A stretch of 8,399 bases of DNA from an uncultured Flavobacterium sp. (GTDB lineage Bacteria; Bacteroidota; Bacteroidia; Flavobacteriales; Flavobacteriaceae). The translations under genes were made by a program, and so were the position numbers. This document shows, piece after piece, positions 1-6,806 of this stretch (positions are counted from its first letter, which is position 1; each line of letters starts with the position of its first letter). Location: assembly GCF_937876455.1 (NCBI RefSeq), contig NZ_CALFIG010000161.1, forward strand, positions 1 to 8,399. The letters are read 5' to 3'. Below the pieces are notes generated by a model. The model did no database searches, was not told the DNA's origin, and saw nothing but the letters and a program-made list of their open reading frames with translations.

Positions 1-533
1 TCTTGTCTAAAAAAATTGTGTATGAGAATGAAGAATTTAATTTATTGCAAGCAGCATTAGATATTGAAGAGGACTACGAAAATTTAAGGTATAATAATAT
101 AGTAATTGCAACAGATGCCGACGTGGATGGTATGCATATTCGTTTGTTGTTAATTACATTCTTTTTACAGTTTTTTCCAGAGTTAATTAAAGAAGGGCAT
201 TTGTACATTTTACAAACCCCATTATTCCGCGTGCGAAACAAAAAAGAAACCATTTATTGTTACAGTGAAGAAGAGCGTGTAAATGCCATTGAAAAGTTAA
301 AACCTAAGCCAGAAATTACACGTTTTAAAGGATTAGGTGAAATTTCGCCTGATGAATTCAAACACTTCATCGGACAAGATATTCGTTTAGACCCTGTTAT
401 GTTAGATAAAGCCATGTCTATTGAAAAATTATTAGAATTTTATATGGGAAAAAACACCCCAGACAGACAAGACTTTATTATCAATAACTTGAAAGTAGAA
501 TTGGATACAGCGGAAGAATTATTGAAAATATAA
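1..533 (+). CDS. parE: DNA topoisomerase IV subunit B (ParE), C-terminal part
   Basis: This is the C-terminal part of the ATPase subunit of topoisomerase IV, the type IIA enzyme that unlinks daughter chromosomes. The 5' end lies outside the window; the frame is open from the first base, and the TTG at 3-5 is an internal Leu codon, not a start. About 176 residues are visible. They hold the second half of the TOPRIM domain, with the metal-binding DADVDG motif (aspartates coded at 114-116, 120-122 and 126-128), then HIRLLLITFF, the RFKGLGE motif coded near 322-342, and the usual closing block with SIEKLLEFYMG. The ATP-binding GHKL and transducer domains are upstream. It stops with TAA at 531-533, and parC follows after 28 bases, so the two are almost surely co-transcribed. 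The parC adjacency favours ParE over GyrB. The catalytic residues in view are intact. Confidence 0.95.
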   Translation, partial: LSKKIVYENEEFNLLQAALDIEEDYENLRYNNIVIATDADVDGMHIRLLLITFFLQFFPELIKEGHLYILQTPLFRVRNKKETIYCYSEEERVNAIEKLKPKPEITRFKGLGEISPDEFKHFIGQDIRLDPVMLDKAMSIEKLLEFYMGKNTPDRQDFIINNLKVELDTAEELLKI

Positions 534-556
534 CTGTCAACTTAATACTGACAACT
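533..556 (+). repeat. Imperfect direct repeat between parE and parC
   Basis: Two 10-base units, ACTGTCAACT at 533-542 and ACTGACAACT at 547-556, differ at one base and are separated by four bases. They fill almost all of the 28-base gap between the parE stop and the parC start. They are direct, not inverted, so no hairpin is implied. The function is unknown; this may be chance or the remnant of a short tandem repeat. Confidence 0.5.
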
Positions 557-561
557 AAAAA

Positions 562-3213
562 ATGAGTGAAGAAAATCAACCAATAAATTCAGAAGAGCAA
601 CACGATTTCATTCCTGAAAATCAAGAAGCTATTGATCATTCAGATTCCATTACCAAAGTAACAGGAATGTACAAAGATTGGTTCTTAGATTATGCATCTT
701 ATGTAATCTTAGAGCGTGCCGTACCTGCTATTGAAGACGGGTTTAAACCTGTTCAAAGACGTATTATGCACTCTATGAAGGAGTTAGATGATGGGCGATA
801 CAATAAAGTTGCTAATGTAATAGGACATACCATGCAGTATCATCCGCATGGCGATGCCAGTATTGGTGATGCCATGGTAAACATTGGTCAAAAGGATTTA
901 TTAATTGATTGTCAAGGGAACTGGGGTAATATTTTAACAGGCGACGGTGCGGCTGCACCACGTTATATCGAAGCGCGTTTAAGCAAGTTTGCTCTAGAAG
1001 TCTTGTTTTCGCCAAAAGTAACAGAATGGCAATTGAGCTATGATGGACGAAAAAATGAACCTATTCATTTGCCTGTAAAATTTCCTATGCTTTTAGCACA
1101 AGGAGGTGAAGGAATTGCCGTTGGATTGTCAACAAAAATATTACCACATAATTTTAATGAATTAATTGATGCCTCTGTTAAAATATTAAAAGGCAAACCC
1201 TTTACATTATATCCAGATTTTCCAACAGCGGGTATAGCAGATGTATCAAATTATAATGAAGGTATGCGCGGCGGTAGAGTGCGTGTACGGGCAAAAATTT
1301 CTCAATTAGACAAACAAACCTTAGTAATTACTCAAATTCCATTTTCAACAGATACTTCAAAATTAATTGATAGTATCCTAAAAGCAAATGAAAAAGGTAA
1401 AATAAAGGTTAAAAAAATTGAAGATAATACGGCAGCAGAAGTTGAAATTCTAATTCATCTTTATCCAGGGGTGTCTCCTGATAAAATGATTGATGCCTTG
1501 TATGCTTTCACAGATTGTGAATTATCCGTTGCGCCTTTAGGTTGTGTAATTGAAAATTGTAATAGACCTTTATTCATAGGCGTTAATGACATGCTTAAGA
1601 TATCAACAAATAGAACCGTTGGGATTTTAAAGCGTGAATTAGAAATACAATTAGAAGAATTAGAAACAAGATGGCATTTTGCTAATTTGGAAAAAATATT
1701 CATTCGTGAAGAAATGTACATTGACTTCAAACTATATGCAGATAAAGAAGCCTTGTTTGAATACATGTATAAAAGCTTTGAGCCATTTAAAAAAGTATTA
1801 CTTCGAGATATTGTTGATGAAGATTTGCAAAAATTAACGCAAATTCCAATGATTCGTATTACACGTTTTGATTCAGATAAAGCAGATGAAGGTATTGCTA
1901 AATTAGAAGCAGAAATGGAGGAAGTAAAACATCATTTAGCAAATATTATTGATTTTGCAATTGATTATTTTACGCGTTTAAAAGAAAAATATGGTAAAGG
2001 TCGTGAGCGTTTAACCGAGTTAAGAAATTTTGACACCATAGAAGCTACTAAAGTAGTTTTGAGAAATACAAAATTGTATGTCAACAGAGAAGAAGGATTC
2101 ATTGGTACCAGTTTAAAGAAAGATGAATATGTAGCCGATTGTTCGGATATTGATGATGTAATTGTGTTTTTACGTGATGGAAAAATGTTAGTCACGAAAG
2201 TAGATGATAAAAAATTCATAGGTAAAGACATTATTCATATTGCCGTTTTTGATAAGAATGACAAACGTACCATTTACAATATGATTTATCGTGATGGAAA
2301 ATCAGGCCCATCATATATAAAACGATTTAATGTTTCGGGCGTTACCCGTGATAAAGAATATGATTTAACACAAGAAAAGCCAGGGTCGCAAGTCCTTTAT
2401 TTCTCTGCTAATCCAAATGGTGAAGCCGAAGTAATTACGATATTGCTACGTCAAGTGGGTAGTGTGAAAAAATTGAAGTGGGATATGGATTTTGCCGAAA
2501 TCATGATTAAAGGCAGAGCATCAAAAGGAAATACGGTTACTAAATATCCAATTAAAAAAATAGAGTTAAAAGAAAAAGGTATTTCAACATTACGCCCACG
2601 TAAAATTTGGTTTGACGATACGGTTCAGCGCTTAAATGTCGATGGAAGAGGGGAGCTGTTAGGCGAATTTAAGCCAAATGATAGATTACTTATTATTAAT
2701 CAATCAGGAAAATTGAAAACCATCATCCCAGAGTTAACTACACACTTTGAGGAAGACATGATTGTGTTGGAAAAATGGAATAGTAATAAACCTATTTCGG
2801 CAATCTATTATGATGGAGAAAAAGAACGCTATTTCATTAAACGATTTTTAGTGGAAAATGAAAATAAAGAAGAAATATTTATTACCGAACACGAAAAGTC
2901 TCAATTAGAAATTGTTTCAACAGATTGGAAACCTATGGCTGAGGTAATTTTTGCAAAAGTTAAAGGCATTCAAAAAGAAAATCAATTGGTTAATTTAGAA
3001 GAATTTATTGCTGTAAAAGGAATTAAAGCATTGGGTAATCAATTAACTACAGATAAGGTTAAACAAATCAATTTGTTAGAGCCCTTACCGTTTGAAGAAC
3101 CTATTGAAGAGGAAGAAGCTCCAACTGAAAATTTAGAGTCAGAAACGCCTTCTTTTGAAGATATAGATATTCAACTTGATGACGACGGACAAATCACATT
3201 GAGTTTAGAGTAA
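562..3213 (+). CDS. parC: DNA topoisomerase IV subunit A (ParC)
   Basis: This is the DNA-cleaving subunit of topoisomerase IV; it pairs with ParE to pass one duplex through another and decatenate chromosomes. It has 883 residues, about the length I expect for Bacteroidota and longer than E. coli ParC. The breakage-reunion domain starts near residue 35; the active-site tyrosine is Tyr135, after Arg134 in AAAPRYIEARLS. The loop HPHGDASIGDAMV (residues 94-106) is the quinolone-resistance-determining region: Ala99 stands where E. coli GyrA has Ser83, and Asp103 matches Asp87. A coiled-coil stretch lies around 440-490, followed by the beta-pinwheel C-terminal domain, in which I see no canonical GyrA box. 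The last 43 residues hold 16 acidic and no basic residues. The ATG at 562 follows an A-rich run (ACTAAAAA), normal for the phylum, which rarely uses Shine-Dalgarno sites. The parE neighbour and missing GyrA box support ParC over GyrA. A hairpin terminator follows directly. Confidence 0.95.
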   Translation: MSEENQPINSEEQHDFIPENQEAIDHSDSITKVTGMYKDWFLDYASYVILERAVPAIEDGFKPVQRRIMHSMKELDDGRYNKVANVIGHTMQYHPHGDASIGDAMVNIGQKDLLIDCQGNWGNILTGDGAAAPRYIEARLSKFALEVLFSPKVTEWQLSYDGRKNEPIHLPVKFPMLLAQGGEGIAVGLSTKILPHNFNELIDASVKILKGKPFTLYPDFPTAGIADVSNYNEGMRGGRVRVRAKISQLDKQTLVITQIPFSTDTSKLIDSILKANEKGKIKVKKIEDNTAAEVEILIHLYPGVSPDKMIDALYAFTDCELSVAPLGCVIENCNRPLFIGVNDMLKISTNRTVGILKRELEIQLEELETRWHFANLEKIFIREEMYIDFKLYADKEALFEYMYKSFEPFKKVLLRDIVDEDLQKLTQIPMIRITRFDSDKADEGIAKLEAEMEEVKHHLANIIDFAIDYFTRLKEKYGKGRERLTELRNFDTIEATKVVLRNTKLYVNREEGFIGTSLKKDEYVADCSDIDDVIVFLRDGKMLVTKVDDKKFIGKDIIHIAVFDKNDKRTIYNMIYRDGKSGPSYIKRFNVSGVTRDKEYDLTQEKPGSQVLYFSANPNGEAEVITILLRQVGSVKKLKWDMDFAEIMIKGRASKGNTVTKYPIKKIELKEKGISTLRPRKIWFDDTVQRLNVDGRGELLGEFKPNDRLLIINQSGKLKTIIPELTTHFEEDMIVLEKWNSNKPISAIYYDGEKERYFIKRFLVENENKEEIFITEHEKSQLEIVSTDWKPMAEVIFAKVKGIQKENQLVNLEEFIAVKGIKALGNQLTTDKVKQINLLEPLPFEEPIEEEEAPTENLESETPSFEDIDIQLDDDGQITLSLE

Positions 3214-3243
3214 AAAAAAGCCCTTCACATGAAGGGCTTTTTT
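3214..3243. terminator. Bidirectional intrinsic terminator shared by parC and the terC operon
   Basis: This is a perfect inverted repeat: an arm at 3214-3226 (six A, then GCCCTTC), a four-base loop ACAT, and an arm at 3231-3243 (GAAGGGC, then six T). The GC-rich core of seven pairs is flanked by A on one side and T on the other, so transcripts from either strand form a hairpin followed by a U run. It starts right after the parC stop codon and lies 19 bases beyond the stop of the convergent terC gene, the place expected for a shared terminator. Confidence 0.93.
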
Positions 3244-3262
3244 GTATGTAGTAAATCAGGAA

Positions 3263-4117
3263 TTAATTCATAAAATCTTCATCTTTTAATTTTTCGTCCA
3301 AAATAGTATTATTGTGTAACTGAACAGGTTTTGTATTCTTTTTCATTTTTAAGTTTAAAAATTCAACAAATAATGAAAAGAAAATAGCAAAATAAAGATA
3401 GCCTTTAGGGATACTATGTACTTCGTTTTCACCAAAGAATTTTATAGATGCTAAATGAGAACCTTCTGCTAATAACATAACACCAATCAATATTAAAAAT
3501 GAAAGTCCTAGTATTTGAATAGTAGGATGTTCATTTACAAACTTACTTACAGGGCCTGCAAAAATTAACATGATAACAATTGAAATAATAATTGCCGCAA
3601 TCATAATTTCTAATGCTCCTGTAGGTCCAAAACCAACAGGCGGCTCTGCACCGCTTACTAAACCAACAGCGGTTAATATACTATCAAATGAAAAAACAAT
3701 ATTGAGTAAGGCTATTTGAATTATGGCTGAAACTAATGTGTTACTTGATTTCCCTGAATTACCTTCTTCTTCGCCTTCTAATTTATGATGAATTTCAGAA
3801 ACCGATTTGTAAAGCAAAAATAATCCCCCACCAAATACGATTATACTTTGACCAGATATACCGCCTGACACAATATTCCAATCAAAATCATAAAAAGATT
3901 CTTTAAGGCCCATCACCCATGTTATTCCAAATAATAGAATTATTCTAAAGACCATTGCCAATAATAAACCTATTCTTCGTGCTTTAGGTTGTTCCTCCGC
4001 TTTTAATTTACCTGACACAATTGATAAAAAAACAATGTTGTCAATTCCTAATATAATTTCTAAAAAAGTTAAAGTAAGAAGGGCGATCCAAGCATTTGGG
4101 TTTGATAAAAGTTCCAT
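3263..4117 (-). CDS. TerC-family integral membrane protein (probable metal-ion exporter)
   Basis: This is a 284-residue polytopic inner-membrane protein of the TerC family (Pfam TerC), of the single-domain type resembling the N-terminal part of E. coli YoaE. Characterised family members are linked to tellurite resistance, Mn(II) export (E. coli Alx) and metal loading of secreted enzymes; the substrate here is not known. Visible signatures are EIILGIDNIVFLSI at 20-33 (Glu20, Asp26), NIVFSFDSILTAVG at 139-152 (Asp145), the helix ending in LLAEGSH (Glu218, His221) and FVEFLNLK near the C-terminus (Glu252). These acidic residues inside helices are the expected ion ligands. About seven helices are seen, with a hydrophilic acidic loop at about 112-127 and a charged tail after 258. 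The ATG is preceded by an AT-rich stretch of 39 bases after the upstream lipoprotein gene. It is the last gene of the murQ operon, and the convergent hairpin lies just beyond. No Mn riboswitch fits in the short leader. Confidence 0.9.
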   Translation of the reverse strand: MELLSNPNAWIALLTLTFLEIILGIDNIVFLSIVSGKLKAEEQPKARRIGLLLAMVFRIILLFGITWVMGLKESFYDFDWNIVSGGISGQSIIVFGGGLFLLYKSVSEIHHKLEGEEEGNSGKSSNTLVSAIIQIALLNIVFSFDSILTAVGLVSGAEPPVGFGPTGALEIMIAAIIISIVIMLIFAGPVSKFVNEHPTIQILGLSFLILIGVMLLAEGSHLASIKFFGENEVHSIPKGYLYFAIFFSLFVEFLNLKMKKNTKPVQLHNNTILDEKLKDEDFMN

Positions 4118-4156
4118 TTAATATTTATATTATTTATGATAATTAATTATACGTAA

Positions 4157-4528
4157 CTACTTTGTTTTTGTTACAGTTCCCCGTTGTTTTTTGACATCGC
4201 CTACAAAAGAATATTCAAAGTTATAGGTTAAATTTTTGCTATTCAATATTTTAACATGAACTGCTTTTTTTTCTTCTCTATTTGTAGGTCTTACATTTTC
4301 TAAAATATATTCACAATCATTTATCCATCGAATAGTGAAAGTGTCTATTTTATTGGAAAAATTTTCTATTTGAATGCTATCGTTACGCTCAAAAGTAGAG
4401 CTGTATTTTTTACCTTCAACCGTTGTTTCAGAAGTAAATTTTCCTGTTTTGAATGCGATACAATTCCGCTCTTGTTCATAACAAGAAAACAAAGACAGTA
4501 AAAAGAGTGAGTATAGTATTTTTTTCAA
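4157..4528 (-). CDS. Small putative lipoprotein with TTG start
   Basis: This 123-residue protein has a clear lipoprotein signal: MKK, a hydrophobic stretch, and the lipobox LFSC with Cys16 as the lipid-modified residue. The mature part is about 108 residues, polar and rich in beta-forming stretches, with Cys23 and Cys72, which could form a disulfide. No known domain was recognised. The start must be TTG at 4528-4526: there is no ATG codon anywhere in the frame, a stop lies three codons upstream, and only this start gives a proper signal peptide. My uncertain recollection is that relatives in flavobacteria exist and are sometimes labelled 'DNA topoisomerase IV'; nothing in this sequence supports that name. 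It lies between the small membrane protein gene (36-base gap) and terC (39-base gap), probably in one operon. Acidic residues follow the cysteine, but I see no clear surface-export signal, so the final membrane is undecided. Confidence 0.85.
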   Translation of the reverse strand: MKKILYSLFLLSLFSCYEQERNCIAFKTGKFTSETTVEGKKYSSTFERNDSIQIENFSNKIDTFTIRWINDCEYILENVRPTNREEKKAVHVKILNSKNLTYNFEYSFVGDVKKQRGTVTKTK

Positions 4529-4564
4529 TTCTCTTTAGGTTTAGATGAATAAATTTTTAGGTAA

Positions 4565-4786
4565 TTAGTGTTTGTCAAACATGCTACTTACAATGGTTTT
4601 TACGCCTTTAAATCCTAAATAAACGGCATAAACACAAATTAAAATAGCCAATACCAAAAGGTAAGGGTATAATGGATGACCTTGATTTTTAAAACAACTA
4701 TTAATAAATACAGGCCCTAAAAATAAAAGGGGGAGTGAACCTGATAAATATTTTACCCCTTTCATTAAAACGGTTTTATTTGTCAT
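4565..4786 (-). CDS. Small two-helix membrane protein (DUF6095-like)
   Basis: This 73-residue protein has two predicted membrane helices, about residues 13-31 and 40-59, joined by a short loop (CFKNQGHPLY), with basic residues before the first helix (Lys4, Lys9, Lys12) and after the second (Lys60, Lys63). This suggests an inner-membrane hairpin with both ends in the cytoplasm. It resembles the uncharacterised flavobacterial family I recall as DUF6095; the assignment is from memory. There are no catalytic motifs, and the role is unknown. Its ATG overlaps the murQ stop in an ATGA arrangement (4786-4783), a sign of translational coupling, so it is very likely made together with MurQ. A link to cell-wall sugar recycling is inferred from this arrangement only. 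Confidence 0.82.
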   Translation of the reverse strand: MTNKTVLMKGVKYLSGSLPLLFLGPVFINSCFKNQGHPLYPYLLVLAILICVYAVYLGFKGVKTIVSSMFDKH

Positions 4787-5601
4787 AGGTTTGAATTATA
4801 ATGGTTAATAGCTGCTCTTACTTGCCCAAATTCGTTTAAAAGTGCAGCTGCTTCGTCATAACTAACAGGGATTTCACTCATTATCATGCGCACACCTCTG
4901 TCAATTAATTTTACGTTACTCAGTTGCATATCAACCATTTTATTGCCTTTAACTTTCCCTAGTTGAATCATCGTGGCCGTTGAAATCATATTTAAAACTA
5001 ATTTCTGTGCAGTACCCGCTTTCATTCGGCTACTTCCTGTAACAAATTCAGGACCCACAACTACTTCAATAGGGTAGTTAGCGGTTAAGGCTAAAGGGCT
5101 ACCCGCATTACACGTTATACCTCCCGTGCGAATGTGATTTGCGTTACATTTTTCTAATCCTCCTAGCACATAAGGTGTAGTGCCCGAAGCTGCAATGCCT
5201 ATCACTACATCATTTTCGGTTATATTCCATTTTTGCAAATCTTTCCACGCTTGCTTTGTATCGTCTTCTGCAAATTCAACAGCTTTTCTAATGGCTTCAT
5301 CTCCTCCAGCAATAATACCAATGACTACATCAAACGGTACACCAAAAGTCGGCGGACATTCAGATGCATCTACAATTCCTAATCTACCGGAAGTGCCAGC
5401 GCCTATATAAAATAATCTGCCGCCAATTTTCATTTTGGCAACAATTTCTTGTACTAAGGCTTCTATTTGTGGTAGGGCTTTTTCAACGGCGAGTGGAACG
5501 GTTTGGTCTTCTTTATTGATATTAGAAAGCAATTCTTGAACAGACATGTGCTCTAAATACTCATATTTTGATGATTGCTCAGTAGTCTTTATGAAGGTCA
5601 T
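4783..5601 (-). CDS. murQ: N-acetylmuramic acid 6-phosphate etherase (MurQ)
   Basis: MurQ is a cytoplasmic enzyme that cleaves the D-lactyl ether of MurNAc-6-phosphate, giving GlcNAc-6-phosphate and D-lactate, in peptidoglycan recycling or MurNAc use. The protein has 272 residues, typical of Bacteroidota and shorter than the 298 of E. coli MurQ. The SIS fold shows the sugar-phosphate loop GAGTSGRLG (67-75), DASECPPTFG (78-87), a second SIS motif IAASGTTPYV near 136-145, and EFVTGSSRMKAGTAQK in the C-terminal half. Glu81 in DASE and Glu112 in AEDD line up with the catalytic Glu83 and Glu114 of E. coli. The ATG at 5601-5599 lies about 22 bases after a TATCTTTG promoter element. The TGA stop overlaps the next start. 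It heads a four-gene minus-strand set. No anhydro-MurNAc kinase, MurNAc transporter or MurR-like regulator is visible in the window. Confidence 0.95.
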   Translation of the reverse strand: MTFIKTTEQSSKYEYLEHMSVQELLSNINKEDQTVPLAVEKALPQIEALVQEIVAKMKIGGRLFYIGAGTSGRLGIVDASECPPTFGVPFDVVIGIIAGGDEAIRKAVEFAEDDTKQAWKDLQKWNITENDVVIGIAASGTTPYVLGGLEKCNANHIRTGGITCNAGSPLALTANYPIEVVVGPEFVTGSSRMKAGTAQKLVLNMISTATMIQLGKVKGNKMVDMQLSNVKLIDRGVRMIMSEIPVSYDEAAALLNEFGQVRAAINHYNSNL

Positions 5602-5623
5602 ATTTCTGTAAAATTAACAGATT

Positions 5624-5631
5624 CAAAGATA
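5624..5631 (-). promoter_or_regulatory. Putative -7 promoter element for the murQ operon
   Basis: On the minus strand 5631-5624 reads TATCTTTG, a full match to TAnnTTTG, the -7 element of the Bacteroidota primary sigma factor. Transcription would begin a few bases downstream, leaving a leader of roughly 15 bases before the murQ ATG at 5601. I could not find a convincing TTG -33 box at the usual distance; the upstream stretch is simply AT-rich. Confidence 0.6.
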
Positions 5632-5681
5632 CAATTAATTATAAAAAATACCTATAATCACTTTAGTTACTTGATTATTTT

Positions 5682-5689
5682 TATATTTG
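5682..5689 (+). promoter_or_regulatory. Putative -7 promoter element for the glycosyltransferase-fdtA unit
   Basis: The plus strand reads TATATTTG here, again a full TAnnTTTG match, facing away from the murQ element 50 bases to the left. A TTG -33 box at normal spacing is not clear; the nearest TTG (5671-5673) is too close. If real, it sets the transcription start at about 5694-5697. Any protein start of the glycosyltransferase upstream of that point would then be ruled out, which leaves the TTG codons at 5707 or 5716. Confidence 0.55.
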
Positions 5690-5706
5690 TTAAAATTAGC
5701 ATTGCT

Positions 5707-6804
5707 TTGAATCCTTTGGCAACAAAAATAAAAATATGTTTAGTAACCGTAACCCTTTCCGATGGTGGGGCAGAGCGTGTAGCTGCAGAGTTGTCAAAGT
5801 ATTTTGTTGCGCAAGGGTATGAAGTGCATCACGTTGTTTTTTCTGGAAAAATTGTGTATGAACATGCGGGTAACGTATTGCATTTAGAAACGTTAAAAGA
5901 TGCCACAAATAGTTTGTGGAGTAGATATAAACGCTTCACAGTTCTAGCATCTTACTTAAAAAAACAAAAATTTAATTTTATTATTGATTTTAGAACTAAA
6001 GAATTCTATTGGCAAGAATTTATTTTACACCGTTTTGTGTATAAAAATTATATTCAAACGATTCATAGTTATCATTTGTCCTCTTATTTTCCAAGTTCAA
6101 AAATAGCAACAAAACTATTGTATCCTAAGCAAACCAGATTTATAACTGTTTCGCATGAGATTGAAAAATTACTGCGCCAAGACTATACAATAGACAAAGT
6201 TACTACGATTTACAATCCATTAGATGTTGAGAATATTTTTTTGAAGTCCCAAGAACCAATTGAAAATAAAGGTCTTTTTATTTTAGCGGTAGGAAGTATG
6301 CATGGAAATATTAAGCAATTTGATGTGTTAATTAAAGCGTATGCCGCATCAGTTTTACCAAAAAACAACATTAAATTGTGTTTATTAGGTGAAGGAAAAT
6401 TAAAAACTACTTTTCAAGAGTTAGTCCAAGAGTTAGGTTTAACAGATAAAATAAGTTTTGAAGGCCATATTACGAATCCTTTTGCATATTATGCTAAGGC
6501 TCTATTTACAGTTTCAACAAGTAAATATGAAGGATTACCCATGTCAATTTTAGAATCTTTAGCGTGTGGAACGCCAGTTATTTCTTATGATTATCTATCA
6601 GGGCCGAGTGAAATAATACATAATTTTGAAAATGGATTATTAGTAAAAAATCAAGATACCCAAGCTTTAGTTCAAGCTTTGAATACACTATTTGAAGATA
6701 AAACCTTATATTTACATTGTAAATCAAATGCAAAACTAAGTGTTCGGAAGTTTGATACTACTGAAATCGGAAAACAATGGGAACATTTATTTAGAAAGTC
6801 ATAA
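5707..6804 (+). CDS. GT4-type glycosyltransferase (GT-B fold), probable TTG start
   Basis: This cytoplasmic or membrane-associated retaining glycosyltransferase probably moves a sugar from an activated nucleotide donor to a growing surface glycan; donor and acceptor are unknown. Counting from TTG 5707 it has 365 residues. The N-terminal Rossmann domain opens with KIKICLVTVTLSDGGAER (7-24), the glycine-rich loop of the family. The C-terminal donor domain has LAVGSMHGNIKQFDVL (193-208), LCLLGEGK, and the EX7E motif Glu275-Glu283 in YEGLPMSILESLACGTPVIS. Ser197 sits where the family usually has the Arg of its Arg/Lys donor pair; Lys204 is kept. The frame is open back to a TTG at 5575, inside murQ, but no ATG occurs before the Rossmann domain. 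I chose TTG 5707 because it follows the putative promoter and leaves a short N-terminus; TTG 5716 is nearly as good. The next gene starts 2 bases after its stop. Confidence 0.88.
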   Translation: MNPLATKIKICLVTVTLSDGGAERVAAELSKYFVAQGYEVHHVVFSGKIVYEHAGNVLHLETLKDATNSLWSRYKRFTVLASYLKKQKFNFIIDFRTKEFYWQEFILHRFVYKNYIQTIHSYHLSSYFPSSKIATKLLYPKQTRFITVSHEIEKLLRQDYTIDKVTTIYNPLDVENIFLKSQEPIENKGLFILAVGSMHGNIKQFDVLIKAYAASVLPKNNIKLCLLGEGKLKTTFQELVQELGLTDKISFEGHITNPFAYYAKALFTVSTSKYEGLPMSILESLACGTPVISYDYLSGPSEIIHNFENGLLVKNQDTQALVQALNTLFEDKTLYLHCKSNAKLSVRKFDTTEIGKQWEHLFRKS

Positions 6805-6806
6805 CA

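Noticed and set aside
812..2231. Three minus-strand open frames inside parC (812-1015, 1461-1766, 1965-2231)
   Set aside because: They lie wholly inside a strongly conserved essential gene, have no recognisable motifs or start signals, and their compositions look like antisense readings of the parC codons.
4118..4156. Possible Mn-sensing yybP-ykoY riboswitch before terC
   Set aside because: The gap is only 39 bases, AT-rich, and shows none of the paired stems or conserved loops; the aptamer would not fit.
4157..4528. Topoisomerase function for the small lipoprotein, suggested by labels I recall on relatives
   Set aside because: The protein has a lipobox and no topoisomerase motif; such a label would most likely have been carried over in error.
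5180..5410. Plus-strand open frame inside murQ
   Set aside because: It is antisense to the conserved SIS domain of MurQ, with a Ser/Ala/Pro-rich composition and no domain; it is a shadow frame.
5575..5706. N-terminal extension of the GT4 enzyme containing a hydrophobic stretch (LIIFIFVKISIAL)
   Set aside because: It overlaps the murQ 5' end and both promoter-like elements, begins with TTG, and is not part of the GT4 fold; it is better explained as AT-rich intergenic DNA that happens to stay open.
5696..5908. Minus-strand open frame over the start of the GT4 gene
   Set aside because: It is antisense to the glycine-rich loop of the glycosyltransferase and would have to be read across that gene's own start; no motif supports it.
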